Source: Forficula auricularia (lineage: Eukaryota; Arthropoda; Insecta; Dermaptera; Forficulidae). Taken from it: a stretch of DNA of 64,000 bases. Positions 1 to 9,824 of the stretch are shown here, piece by piece. The stretch is from assembly GCA_024734495.1 (NCBI GenBank), contig JALMQS010000267.1, positions 248,001 through 312,000 of the forward strand. Direction: 5' to 3'. The stretch's first letter is position 1; each line of letters opens with the position of its first letter. Under the pieces are notes generated by a model. That model was not told the origin of the DNA, did not search any database, and saw only the letters and a program-made list of their open reading frames with translations. A program made the translations under genes and the position numbers.

Positions 1-188
1 AAAATTAAAAGTTCAAATGTAGTTATAATGTATGTGCAATAGACGGGTCGTTAAAAATAAAAAATTTTCCGACGCCCCCTAAATAGCTTCATTTTGATGA
101 ATTTTGTGCATGCCACGCAAGACGATCTAAGCTCATTTTTTTTGGTAAAATCATGGGTTTTTTTTTGGAAATTTTTTTATCACAAATA

Positions 189-431
189 TACTGCACTTCA
201 AAAAAAGTGGAACACTTGAAAAATTCAAATTTTTTCAATTAACTTTGAATAATCTAAAGAAAAAATAATAATAATAATAACTTTAAAACATTTTATTCAT
301 TGTGATATTGTTTAAAAATAATTCTACATGTATACAGTGCATTAAAAGTTAATAAATAAAAAATATAAATTTTATTCTTTGAAAAAATCCGAATTTTTCA
401 AGTGTTCCACTTTTTTGAAGCGCGTGTAGTA
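189..431. mobile_element. Tc1-like MITE with inverted ends
   Basis: The arms 191-221 and 391-420 are inverted copies (CTTCAAAAAAAGTGGAACAC and its complement), separated by about 170 bp of AT-rich filler, with TA at both outer edges. The right end reads inward as CTACACGCGCTTC, a Tc1-like terminus; the left end has diverged to CTGCACTTC. There is no coding capacity. The Tc1 assignment rests on the TA flanks and terminus style and is an inference. Confidence 0.6.
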
Positions 432-608
432 TTTTAACATAAAGGTTGGTAACAACATTTAATAGTCAATGATTTGTACAGTACAACTAAAAGGAATTCA
501 GAATGGTATTGGCAAATTTATCTAATAAATAATATAGTATCCTCAAATAACGATATCCGCCACTGATTTCAAATTAATTTCTATTTATGAAAATAAAAAA
601 ATATGTAC

Positions 609-651
609 CTTTGATTTCAACAATTTCTCTTCCGTTGTCATCTGTTTTGAT
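609..651 (-). CDS. mRpS9: mRpS9 (uS9m) internal exon, start of the S9-domain region
   Basis: This 43-bp exon follows a strong acceptor (pyrimidine tract TTTCTTTTTTTAG) and ends at a GTACAT donor. It encodes IKTDDNGREIVEIK plus one base. That corresponds to the short acidic DGR segment just before the conserved S9 fold in mitochondrial S9 proteins. It starts in phase 0, matching the phase-0 end of the exon at 6074-5999. Family comparison predicts about 45 residues between these two exons that I did not find, so an exon is missing from the assembly, diverged beyond recognition, or overlooked. The remaining S9 domain should lie to the left of this window. Confidence 0.72.
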
Positions 652-699
652 CTAAAAAAAGAAATTTAAATTTAAAAATATTAAATCGAAAATAATAAT

Positions 700-1190
700 T
701 TTTTTTTTTGGGTTTGGGCCCTTGGGATCACGCAAAGCTTGATGTCTCTTTTCTGGTTGGATCTTCCACGCCTCTATCTTTTCCGGAACGTGTTATCGAG
801 TTCCATAGTCAGGCTATGTAATTTTCCTGGCCGGATGAGTGTGTTGATGTTAAAGGTGCCAAGGTATGTATGGATTTTTGGCGTTATTCCCCAGAATCTG
901 AATGCCCTGTTGCCACTCGAGGGTGGGTGGATTGGTTACCACCTGGGGTAATCTTGTTTTTGCCTCCCACGATTCATGGTTGCTTGTTACGAAATTTTGT
1001 CCTGCGCATGCGCGAGGTTTTGTAGAACCAGAGACTGTCAGTTTCTGGAGCCGAGGGGCCGGTTTTTTATTATTTTCAAATAAATTCACTTTGCTTCTTG
1101 CTGGGATCGAACTGATGAAGTCTAGGTTGTTGATGTTCTCCAAATCGTATTAGAAATGTTGGTGATTTAGCCGATTGCTCTACCGACCCC
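700..1190 (-). mobile_element. tRNA-headed retroposon with LINE endonuclease-like body
   Basis: On the minus strand the segment opens near 1190 with a tRNA-like head: GGTAGAGCAATCGG resembles an A box and AGTTCGATCCC a B box. It then carries a stretch (863-797) translating as GTFNINTLIRPGKLHSL, which resembles the N-terminal strand of LINE apurinic endonucleases. It ends in an A-tract (plus-strand T run 700-710). Short AAT-rich repeats at both edges could be the target duplication. Stops and a short length make it non-functional. It could be a SINE-LINE chimera or two adjacent fragments. Confidence 0.45.
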
Positions 1191-1219
1191 TCTAATAATA
1201 ATAATAATAATATATATTT

Positions 1220-1580
1220 TTTTAATGCAATCGAATGCAAGAAAGGGCACATACGACCCTTGCATTACCGAAGAGAAGGGAAAGTTGATCAAGTGAGAGT
1301 TGTTTGTGCACGGGTTTTGAAGGTTTGAAGATTATAAGTACTGGGAAAGACGGAGGCCGAGAGAGAGTCCTTGAAGTCATGGGGACAAACGTATTAGCGA
1401 ATGAAGTGGTCCGGCACTTTTCCAATTTAATCGTGAAAAAGTGTTGGGAATTGGCAAAACGCATGCTTTGGGAGGAATTACTGATTTTAACTCATCAGAG
1501 CACCTGCCGTGATAGTATCTATAAAATAGGGAAAGTGCGGAAACACTTCTTCGATGATCGAGGGAGTCGGTGAGGGTAGA
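1220..1580. other. Unrecognised coding-like segment
   Basis: This is less AT-rich than its surroundings, with open frames of 80 to 89 codons on both strands (plus 1304-1573, minus 1464-1222). I recognise neither product. It lies in an intron of mRpS9 next to a retroposon and is probably an old repeat fragment. Confidence 0.25.
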
Positions 1581-1798
1581 ATCGTTAATTAGTCTGACAG
1601 CTACTATACCTCAGGAATAATACTTGAATTTAATTTCTTCATATGTAAATGCCTATATTGAGTTAGAAAGTCTGTGACGCGATGAGAATAAGGATGTGAC
1701 CACAAACGTTCCATGGCTGAGATCCATTGTTCGTACTATAACAGAAAAAAAGATGATACAAAGAATTAAAAAATTGGTTTATTTCATTCATTTATTAT

Positions 1799-2752
1799 GC
1801 CAGAGATCGATCCTATGATGCCCCCCCCCCCCACCATTGAATTGAAAATATAAGAGAATATAATTATTTTTTACTTTACCATACAGGGTATGGTCAAGTA
1901 TTGTAATCGTGCATGAAAAAAGTGTTTTTTTTGCTTCTTTTTTTTTCGAAATATCTCAAAAACGGATGAAACTATTTTGATTAAAAAAATTGAGCGAAAC
2001 CGTGGCATTTCGGTCTACAAAAAAAGCTCTAATAAGTGAAAATCGAAAAAATTATATTTTTTGAGATAATAATTGTTTTGTCAAAATGTATGTTAGTTAG
2101 TCTGTGGGTTACCAAATTTTTGTGGACGATCTAGCTCAAAAACTAGTGGGAATATCAAAACCAAATTTCACACGTAGTTTTGGTCCATTGAGATTAAGAG
2201 CTGATTAGATTTTGGTGCATATCGACCCAAAATTTTGGGGGGGTGGAGGGGGGGTTAAAAATTAAAAATCTAGGCCATTTGAGCAAACTCAACCAAATTT
2301 TGTATACATAATCAGTGGACCCCCAGAAGTCTAAAAATGCAAAAACTAACCGCCCAAAATCGGGGAGGGGGCGGGTGGTGTAGTGTCAAAAATTAAAAAT
2401 CTAAGCCATTTGAGCAAACTACACAAAATGTTGTATACATAATCAGTCTAAAAATGCAAAAACTAACAGCCCAAATAAGGGGGGGGGGGGGTCAAAAAAT
2501 GAAAATCTTGGCTATTTACCAAACTCAACCAAATTTTGTATACATAATCAGTAGGACTCCAGAAGTATAAAAATGCAAAAACTAACCCCCTCCCTACATG
2601 ATTATAAATAATTTTAGGGGCCAGGTTGTATGGTAAAGTCAAGTGGATGGCCACATCCGAACACGTCAGCTTATTTTTATTCCAGAGATCGATTCTATGA
2701 CCCCCCCCCCCCCACCACCATTGAATTGAAAATATAAAAGAATATAATTTTT
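1799..2752. repeat. 70-bp direct repeats flanking a Helentron-like element
   Basis: Bases 1799-1867 and 2681-2752 are near-identical direct repeats (CCAGAGATCGAT, a long C run, then CCATTGAATTGAAAATATAA). They bracket the element at 1873-2673. They are too long for a transposition target duplication, so a tandem duplication or recombination is more likely. Confidence 0.7.
1873..2673 (+). mobile_element. Non-autonomous Helentron-like element, copy 1
   Basis: It begins ACTTTACCATACAGGGTATGG and carries a conserved block AAGTATTGTAATCGTGCATG. The core has degenerate direct repeats of roughly 110-120 bp (each with GTTAGTTTTTGCATTTTTAG, a TTATGTATACAAAATTTGG block and a C-run). It ends GTATGGTAAAGTCAAGTGG, then a GTGG-N4-CCAC hairpin and ACACGTCAGCTTA. 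Short terminal inverted repeats, a 3' hairpin and a central minisatellite are the structure known for Helentron-associated elements (DINE-1/INE-1 type). The family placement is inference; repetition across the window is directly visible. Confidence 0.6.
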
Positions 2753-2760
2753 TTAATATA

Positions 2761-3147
2761 TACAGGGTGTCCCGTATCACAACGATAAACCATGATCAGG
2801 GATAAGGGCAATTTAAGACGGTCCTGAACATAAATTTTTTTTTCAATATGGTAAAAGTCTCATAGTTTTGGAGTTTTAGGCATTTTTTTTGAAAATAGTG
2901 AAAAACTCTACCCTGCCCTAAATACCAAGATTCTGTGGCTATAAATGTACATACATATTTTATTATTCTAATTTTTGTTTCGCAATCCTGAATAATCCTG
3001 CTATTGACTAGAATTCAAAATAAAACAATAAGCTATACAATTGATTTAAATCAGAAATATGTGCATATCTGTTTATAACTTATAATTAAATTATTATCAT
3101 TGATAATTTTTAAGGATTTAGGTGTCGGTTCTAAGTGAAACATTATA
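2761..3147. other. TACAGGGTGTCCCG repeat end plus AT-rich DNA
   Basis: A terminus of the TACAGGGTG type begins near 2761 and runs into repeat-like sequence with GATCAGGGATAAGGGCAATT. I could not find its partner end. No gene is visible to 3147. Confidence 0.4.
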
Positions 3148-3672
3148 AGTAACTTATGAGGAGAATTTTCTAGGTTAGTTTCACAAAAAGGAAATATTAA
3201 AACAAATGTATGTTTATTTGAGTTTGATTCACACGATATATATTTCGGGTATTAGCCCACTTCAGGAGTTCAAATAAAAACTGAATACAAATTTGGAAAA
3301 ACATTTAACAAGTAAAATTTTGAGAAAGAAGAGTACGTTCAGAAAGTTTCATCAACAACCAGAAGTTAAGTAAGTACGTTCAGAAAATACTTTCAATCTT
3401 TTTTTTTTTTTTTTGATTGAAAGTATTTTCTGAACGTACTTTTAACTTCTGGTTGTTGATGAAACTTTCTGAACGTACTCTTCTCTTCTCAAAATTTTAC
3501 TTGTTAAATGTTTTTACAAATTTGTATTCAGTTTTTATTTGAACTCCTGAAGATGGGCTAATAACCCGAAATATATATCGTGTGAATCAAACTCAAATAA
3601 ACATACATTTGTTTTAATATTTCCTTTTTGTGAAACCTAACCTAGAAAAATTCTCCTCATAAGTTATTTATA
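3148..3672. repeat. Large palindrome, about 255-bp arms, Penelope-type tail
   Basis: Two near-complementary arms (about 3148-3400 and 3415-3672) meet at a T-run and its flanking AATACTTTC blocks. Each arm carries the CTGAAG...CCCGAAATATATATCG motif. The arrangement looks like two head-to-head copies of one retroelement tail. It could form a cruciform or a long RNA hairpin. Confidence 0.8.
3547..3571 (+). ncRNA. Hammerhead-like core motif
   Basis: CTGAAGA, then T, then GGG/CCC pairing round CTAATAA, then GAAA, followed by palindromic TATATA and TC. This matches the hammerhead layout (CUGANGA, stem II, GAAA, stem III, NUH cleavage site) except for one extra base after CUGANGA. A degenerate inverted copy lies at 3243-3265 on the minus strand. 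Activity is unproven. Confidence 0.5.
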
Positions 3673-4002
3673 ATCATTGAAACGCATGATAAAGTCGAAA
3701 TAAAATTGCCGAAACGTTACGTAAATCGATGAGAATAGGTTTGATTTTCTAGTTTCCCGTCCAAATACCTGCTAACATACTTAATTAACTTATACATTTT
3801 TCACTTTCTTGAATCCTTAAGGTACAAGTTTTGCAACAATACTTTCAAAAAGTTAATCCTAGAGTATATAGAACAGACAATAAGGATTCATAATTCATAA
3901 GCCCAAAACTTTTTGCTGTTTATGTACCACTACTAGCCAATCACGTGCTTGTTTGACAAATCTGGCAACACTGTCCAAGCTTGTATATATTTTATCATAG
4001 AA

Positions 4003-4104
4003 ATGTCAGATAAAGTACATTATAAAGGGAGATTTATAAAACAAAAAGTTCTTAATAAGCGATTGAAATCTGTTGCGACAATGGCTGAAGCAAAAAAGTA
4101 CTAA
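4003..4104 (+). CDS. Short basic reading frame, 33 codons, unrecognised
   Basis: ATG to TAA with a Lys/Arg-rich product (contains YKGRFIKQKVLNKRL). A possible acceptor (TTTATCATAG) lies just before the ATG, and a cleavage-signal-like AATAAA follows downstream. It might be the last exon of a small gene or a transposon fragment. I do not recognise a domain, and chance is possible at this length. Confidence 0.2.
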   Translation: MSDKVHYKGRFIKQKVLNKRLKSVATMAEAKKY

Positions 4105-4224
4105 AGTAAACTCACATTTTAGGTTAAATAAATGCCTTGTTACCAGCTTGTTTCTGGTGTAAATTATTTATTCATTATTATCTCAGAAACTGTGTTGTAA
4201 CTATGAATTAAAATTTTCTTAAAA

Positions 4225-4807
4225 TAAGCTGACGTGTTTTGATGTGGCCATCCACTTGACTTTACCATACAACCTGGCCCCTCACTTATATTTAATATTT
4301 AATAAAATTATTTATAATCATGTAGGGGAGGGGGTTAGTTTTTGCATTTTTAGACTTCTGGGGTCCCACTGATTATGTATACAAAATTTGGTTGAGTTTG
4401 CTCAAATGGCCTAGATTTTTAATTTTTAATCCCTCCATTCCCCTTAATTTTGGGTCGATATGTACCAAAATTTAATCAGATCTTAATCTCAATGGACCAA
4501 AACTACGTGTGAAATTTGGTTTCGATATTCACACTAGTTTTTGAGCTAGCTCGTCCACAAAATTTGGTAACGCACAGACTAACTAGACAGACTAACAGAC
4601 ATTTTGACAAAACAATTATTATCTCGAAAAATATAATTTTTTCGATGTTCACTTATTAGGGCTTTTTTGTAGAGCGAAATATCATGGTTTAGCTCAATTT
4701 TTTTAATCGAAATAGTTTCAGCCGTTTTTGAGATATTTCGAAAAAAAAGAAGGAAAAAAAACAATTTTTTCATGCACGATTACAATACTTGACTATACCC
4801 TGTATAC
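4225..4807 (-). mobile_element. Helentron-like element, copy 2 (one end decayed)
   Basis: Reverse-orientation relative of 1873-2673. The end TAAGCTGACGTG with the GTGG-N4-CCAC hairpin is on the left, one core repeat unit follows, and the AAGTATTGTAATCG block is on the right. The right terminus stops at CCCTGTATA and lacks the GGTAAAGT end. Confidence 0.6.
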
Positions 4808-4875
4808 TAGATGAAGGAGGAGGTATCAGCCAAGGGTAGAATCACTGGGTTCAATAAAACACCTTTAATGAGACG

Positions 4876-4907
4876 TTTCGGCCTAAATTTTATTTGGCCA
4901 TCTTCAG
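4876..4907 (-). ncRNA. Hammerhead-like core motif, minus strand
   Basis: On the minus strand: CTGAAGA, T, GGCC, an AT loop, GGCC, GAAA, then CGTC. The layout matches the other copies, with a different but still paired stem. It lies 170 bp from a Penelope-type reverse transcriptase remnant at 5112-5453. Confidence 0.5.
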
Positions 4908-5111
4908 TCAATTAGGCTAAAAATTTTTTTACAAATGGATGTTAATTGATATATTTTTTTTTTTATAAAAAATTATAAGTTGACCAAGTTGGTTATTTAG
5001 ACTTACAGTTATACACAAAATGCGGTACACTATGTGATCGAACCAAGCCTTGTCAAAAATAAAAATTTTTCTTTTTAGCTTCATTCAACAACTAAAAATA
5101 GACTAAAAGAT

Positions 5112-5453
5112 ATTATCATACCCCGGGGACAAGTCCTGATTTCTTTTGATGTTGAGAGTTTGTTTACATCCATCCCTTTAGACTTTTTTATGCTCTGTGT
5201 TGAGGAGTATTGGGGTGAAATTTGAGAATTTACGTTGATGCCTTTGGCTAAATTCAAAAGCTTTGAATATTTGCTCATTTAGAAATCGCTTCCGTGGCAA
5301 AATTTATTTACAGTTAAGAGGACTCCCTATGGAGGTTCCTTAAGTCCAATTGCTGCAGAAATTGTGATAAGAAAGTTTTACCATCAATGCGTTGAACCTC
5401 TGGGTTTGGTGTTTTATTTGCAATATGTCAATGGTAAGAAGAGAGTTTCTTAA
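5112..5453 (+). pseudogene. Penelope-like retroelement reverse transcriptase remnant
   Basis: One frame from 5112 carries Penelope-type RT blocks in order: VLISFDVESLFTSIPLD (5133-5183), RTPYGGSLSPIAAEIVI (about 5310-5360), and a decayed FYLQYVNG where the catalytic Y-x-DD box is expected. Three in-frame stops (5223, 5280 and 5451) and the lost aspartates show it is dead. It is inserted in an mRpS9 intron in the opposite orientation to the gene. The hammerhead-like motif nearby agrees with known Penelope biology. No GIY-YIG endonuclease was seen. Confidence 0.75.
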
Positions 5454-5506
5454 TTATAATATCGCCGATTGCCAGATGTATCGTGACAGCCAATAATTAT
5501 GACCAC

Positions 5507-5907
5507 TAGGGTGACCAGATCTCATAGGGGGAAGAAAAAAATGTCGGAATCTTGTTCTTCTGGACCCCATAAAACGATTCCCTTTTCCAGATATTGAGAT
5601 AGCCGAAATTTGAGCTCGATTAAACGACGTTAACCCGTGCCGCTCGTCGCTCAAAGTTTGAAAAAATCCAAATTTTTGGCCAAAAAGCTGACATATGGAG
5701 CCATAACTCCAGAACGGTAAATAATAGAAACACGCTTAATATCTCAAAAGAAAGCTAATGTTGTTCTTCAAAATTTATATTCTATACATAATTGTTGTTA
5801 TTTTAAGTCAAACAGAGTTACAACAGCCTTTAGCCCCAAAAACGTGACCTGGTTTTGTGGGGTCCAGACGAACAAAATTCCGACATCGATTTTTCGCGGT
5901 CACCCCA
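5507..5907. mobile_element. hAT MITE with 8-bp target duplication
   Basis: Ends TAGGGTGACC and GGTCACCCCA are flanked by perfect 8-bp duplications ATGACCAC (5499-5506, 5908-5915). About 70 bp at each end are inverted copies (GTCGGAATCTTGTTC, GGACCCCATAAAAC). The 8-bp duplication and TAGGG-type terminus are diagnostic of hAT. At 401 bp it has no transposase. It lies in the mRpS9 intron just after the Penelope relic. Confidence 0.88.
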
Positions 5908-5998
5908 ATGACCACCTTATAGATTTCTTCTGGAAGGCACGCCTTCGAAGCTCGTATTTAAATAATAATCTTCCTAAATTTCGAAAATATCAACTTAC

Positions 5999-6074
5999 TT
6001 CTATAGTAGCTAATTTCTCGAGAACTCGACTTTCAAGCTGTTCATGTTTAAGCCATTCGGAACCCAAAAGCTCC
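5999..6074 (-). CDS. mRpS9: mRpS9 (uS9m) internal exon
   Basis: This 76-bp exon has acceptor CTGTTTTTAG and donor GTAAGT. Joined to the preceding exon, its first G completes an ATG codon and the frame continues ELLGSEWLKHEQLESRVLEK with no stop. The pattern (a short linker, then W, then a helix rich in E and L) matches the middle region of mitochondrial S9 proteins between the N-terminal domain and the S9 fold. It ends in phase 0. The 67-bp intron before it is of normal insect size. Confidence 0.78.
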
Positions 6075-6141
6075 CTAAAAACAGACAAATTTATTAATAG
6101 GCAAAAAATTTGCAAAAGATGTAGCAAAAAAGATATTATAC

Positions 6142-6227
6142 ATTTTTGATTCGTTTGTAGAAACCACTCCTTTACTTATTATTTCATCTTCATAGTCGTT
6201 AAGCGATTTAAGATGAGAAACAATTTC
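6142..6227 (-). CDS. mRpS9: mRpS9 (uS9m) internal exon
   Basis: The acceptor is a long T-tract followed by AG (6228-6229). The exon encodes EIVSHLKSLNDYEDEIISKG, continuing the YSLQN end of the exon at 10731 in phase 0, as expected for the helical segment after the FYTGKPNFYSL block of uS9m. It ends in phase 2 at a GTATAA donor. The 4.5-kb intron separating it from the previous exon contains a mariner and its nested inserts. Confidence 0.8.
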
Positions 6228-6299
6228 CTAAAAAAAAAAAACAAAGAAATAATATTATTTAGCAAAATGAATACCAGGTGTATGCACATGAAATGAGCC

Positions 6300-6605
6300 T
6301 TTTTTATGAAAATAAAACACTTTTTTTTTAAATAGGAAAGAAAAAATATTTTATTCAAAATACTCTCCATCACTTTCTACACATTTTGACCACCTTTTTG
6401 GTAATTAGTGAATCACCTTCCAAAAAAAACTGCTTGTCTTTGGAACAAAACCCTTAATTGACCCATTTTTCGACTTCTTCATAAGTTTTGAAGTGCTGCT
6501 CTTTAAGTGCGTGGCCAATCGACGAAAACAGGTGGTAGTCGGAAGGAGCCAAGTCTGGTGAGTAAGCCCCATGGGGTAGCAATTCCCAGTTCTGAACCGT
6601 TTTTT
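6300..6605 (-). pseudogene. Mariner transposase, C-terminal fragment
   Basis: Minus-strand translation reads HQTWLLPTTTCF..., the frame-shifted mariner block HxxYSPDLAPSDYHLF with the third catalytic Asp. It is followed by ALKEQHFKTYEEVEKW-like and FCSKDKQFF-like blocks in alternating frames. Frame changes and stops show decay. It resembles the irritans/mellifera-type mariners. Confidence 0.75.
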
Positions 6606-7505
6606 AACCGACTTCAAAAAAGGAGGAGGTTCTCTATTCGACTGATTTATTTTTTGTGTCTATGTTACCTCATATCTCCGCCAATTGTGAACCGATTTTG
6701 AAAATTTTTTTGAATTGGGTGCAGTCTAGCTTCTGATTTTTTTTCATTGGTATTAGACTCTTTTTCGTTAGGTTTGTTCAGGCCTAACTTCTTTGTTTAT
6801 GAACCGATTTCGATGATTCTTTTTTTATTGGAAAGGGGGTATCTTAGGGACGGTGCCATATTAATTTAGTTCTGATGAAATGATCAATGACGAAATAACG
6901 TAAATCTCCAATTCTTATGACCAAATAATCGAAATTATAATAGATAAAATCTTTTATAAAAAAAATCTTATAACATTCATTTAAAACCCTCAAACGTTTC
7001 GAGAGAATTTTTATATTTATGATTTGAATTTTATTATCATTTTCTGATTCATTCGCCCGACACTTTCTCTTACGAGATGCATGCAAGGTATTATATTAAG
7101 TCACTATTAATAACATCACTAAAAAGAGAAAAATAATAATAATTTTTATAAAAAAAATAAAACCGACTTCAAAAATTAAATGCAACAAATAAAATACACT
7201 AAAAGTTATAAAATAATTATTATCTTATTTAGTTACAACTAAACGACTAAATATTAACATGAAATTACTTTTTGAAGTCGGTGCCAAACAAACTATACCT
7301 ATAAGCGAGCGTACCCGCCAAACGTACTAAGTAAGATCCGTCAAGTGCGATTCATAAAAGGTATATGTTTGGCACCGACTTCAAAAAGTAATTTCATGTT
7401 AATATTTCGTCGTTTAGTTGTAACTAAATAAGATAATAATTATTTATACCTTTTAGTGTATTTTATTTGTTGCATTTAATTTTTGAAGTCGGTTCTTATT
7501 TTTTT
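6602..7505 (-). mobile_element. GACTTC-family element inserted in mariner
   Basis: The left edge reads AACCGACTTCAAAAAAGGAGG and the right edge ends in TTTTGAAGTCGGTT. The right 334 bp (7161-7494) is a near-perfect fold-back with a loop of about 70 bp. The middle holds a minus-strand frame (7086-6844) beginning MHASRKRKCRANES, conserved in the copy at 13729. The superfamily is not identified. Other members are at 13262-14280 and 41575-44110. Confidence 0.6.
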
Positions 7506-7509
7506 TTAA

Positions 7510-7828
7510 ATTATGCTTTGTGTGAATGGGCATTGTCATGGAGGAAAATCACTTTATGTTGCCTTTTTTGATATTCTGGACTTTTTCCTGCAATGCACGG
7601 TTCAAATAAATTAATTGTTGTTGGTAGCGTTTAGCATTTACAGTTTCAGCAGGGTTCAATAGACGACACCTTTCTGGTCCCACCAAATACAGAGCATTTT
7701 CTTCTTTCCGAATCGATCTGGTTTTGCAATCGATATTGATGATTGGCCTGGTGTAACCCACGATTTTTTGCGTTTTGGATTCTTGAAATATATCTATATT
7801 TCATCTCCGGTAACAATTCGATGTAAAT
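7510..7828 (-). pseudogene. Mariner transposase, central fragment
   Basis: Minus-strand frames give HRIVTGDE (first catalytic Asp region, near 7825-7800), then VGYTRPIINIDCKTRS and NAKRYQQQLIYLNRALQEK, which are the standard central blocks of mariner transposases. A frameshift lies between them. It is cut on both sides by younger insertions. Confidence 0.8.
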
Positions 7829-8696
7829 TAAGCTGACGTGTTCTGATGTGGCTAACCACTTGACTTTACCATACAACCTGAGGTCCCAATGATTATGTAT
7901 ACAAAATTTGGTTGGGTTTGGTACAAGAACCTATATTTTCATTTTTTGATCCTCCCGCCCCCCCCCCCCCGATTTTGGGCGGTTAGTTTTTGCATTTTTA
8001 GACCTCTGGGTCCCACTGATTATGTATACAAAATTTGGTTGAGTTTGGTACAAGGGCCTATATTTTCTTTTTTTGACCCTAGACTCCCCCCCATTTTGGG
8101 CGGTTAGTTTTTGCATTTTTAGATTACTCTGTGCCCACTGATTATGTATACAAAATTCGTTTGAGTTTGGTACAAGAGACTAGATTTTCATTTTTTGACC
8201 CCCCCCCCACCATTTTGGGCGGTTAGTTTTTGCATTTTTACACTTCTGGGACCCCACTGATTATGTATACAAAATTTGGTTGAGTTTGCTCAAACGGCCT
8301 AGATTTTTAATTTTTGACCCCCCCCCCTTAATTTTGGGTCGATATGCATCAAAATCTAATCAGCTATTAATCTCAATGGACCAAAATTACCTGTGAAATT
8401 TGGTTTCGATATTCCCACTAGTTTTTGAGCTAGCTCGTTCACAAAAATTTGGTAAACAGACTAACTAACAGACTAACAGACATTTTGACAAAACAATTAT
8501 TATCTCGAAAAATATAATTTTTTCGATGTTCACTTATTAAAGCTTTTTTTGTAGAGCGAAATGCTATGGTTTCGCTCAATTTTTTTATTCAAAATTGTTT
8601 CAGCCGTTTTTGAGATATTTCTGTAAAAAAAGAAGGTAAAAAACCACTTTTTTCATGCACGATTACAATACTTGACCATACCCTGTATGGTAAAGT
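7829..8696 (-). mobile_element. Helentron-like element, copy 3, inside mariner
   Basis: It runs from TAAGCTGACGTG with a GTGG-TTAG-CCAC hairpin (minus-strand reading) to ATGGTAAAGT at 8696. Four core units lie between, with GATTATGTATACAAAATT at 7891, 8018, 8140 and 8259. It interrupts the transposase just before the HRIVTGDE block, so it is younger than the mariner. No clear target duplication is seen, which fits rolling-circle insertion. Confidence 0.7.
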
Positions 8697-9205
8697 AAAA
8701 CCTTTTCTTTCGTCTGGCAAGTAAAATTTGGCAGGTGAATTTTCGGTTTTCCATGTGTCTTTCTGTCAATTCATGTGGTATCCATTTCCCACAGCTCCTA
8801 GACGTCTAGAAATTGTTGCTTGATCAACTCTTAAAATTCCTGTCATTTATTTTTGACTTAAAGTGTCATCTTCGTCCAATAATTCCTGCAATTCCATGTC
8901 TTCGAAATGTTTCGGCGGTCTTCCATAATCTACGATTCTCACATCAAAATCATTATTTCTGAATCGTTGAAACCATATTTTGCATGTTGCTAATGATAGA
9001 GCATGACTACCATAAGCTTTTTCAAGAATTCCTTGAGATTCTGCCGCGTTTTTCTTTCAATGATAACAAACAAATTAATGCTGTCCGCTTTCGTATGCTG
9101 TAGGCACAAAATTCGACATTTATAACACGAAATTTTTTTATGTTTTTGTAGTGCAAATCAAATTTTCAACACTGAACGTTGTTGACAGCTAAAGCAATGA
9201 AAAAA
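8697..9205 (-). pseudogene. Mariner transposase, N-terminal fragment
   Basis: Minus-strand frames contain GKWIPHELTERHMENRKFTC and LARRKEK, plus upstream RRLWKTAETFRRHG. These correspond to the linker and paired helix-turn-helix region of mariner transposases. Several frameshifts and stops are present. Confidence 0.78.
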
Positions 9206-9810
9206 TAAGCTTGTTCTGATGTGGGCATCCACTTGACTTTACCATACAACCTGGCCCCTCACTTATATTTAATATTTAATAAAATTATTTATAATCATGT
9301 AGGGGAGGGAGGTTAGTTTTTGCATTTTTAGACTCCTGGGGGCCCACTGATTATGTATACAAAATTTGGTTGAGTTTGTTCAAATGGCCTAGATTTTTAA
9401 TTTTTAACCACTCCCTTAATTTTGGGTTGATATGCACCAAAATCTAATCTCAATGGACCAAAACTACGTGTGAAATTTGGTTTCGATATTCAAACTAGTT
9501 TTTGAGCTAGCTCGTCCACAAAAATTTGGTAACGCACAGACTAATGGACAACCAGACAACCGGACAATCGGGCAACCAGACAGACTAACAGAAATTTTGA
9601 CAAAATAATTATTATCTCGAAAAATATAATTTTTTTCGATGTTCACTTATTAGGGCTTTTTTGTAGAGCGAAATGCCATGGTTTCGCTCAATTTTTTTAA
9701 TCAAAATATTTTCAGCCGTTTTTGAGATATTTCGAAAAAAAGAAGGGAAAACCCACTTTTTTCATGCACGATTACGATACTTGACCATACCCTCCCCTGT
9801 ATGGTAAAGT
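9206..9810 (-). mobile_element. Helentron-like element, copy 4, inside mariner
   Basis: It runs from TAAGCTTGTTCTGATGTGG to CCCTGTATGGTAAAGT and contains one core unit (9350-9420) and the AAGTATTGTAATCG block (here with one substitution). This is the second independent insertion of the family into the same mariner. Confidence 0.65.
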
Positions 9811-9824
9811 AAAAATAATAAATG

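Noticed and set aside
5844..6149. Plus-strand frame of 101 codons, first read as a continuation of the Penelope RT
   Set aside because: Its first part is the hAT MITE end, and most of the rest is antisense to two mRpS9 exons with good splice sites, so only the RT up to 5453 is kept.
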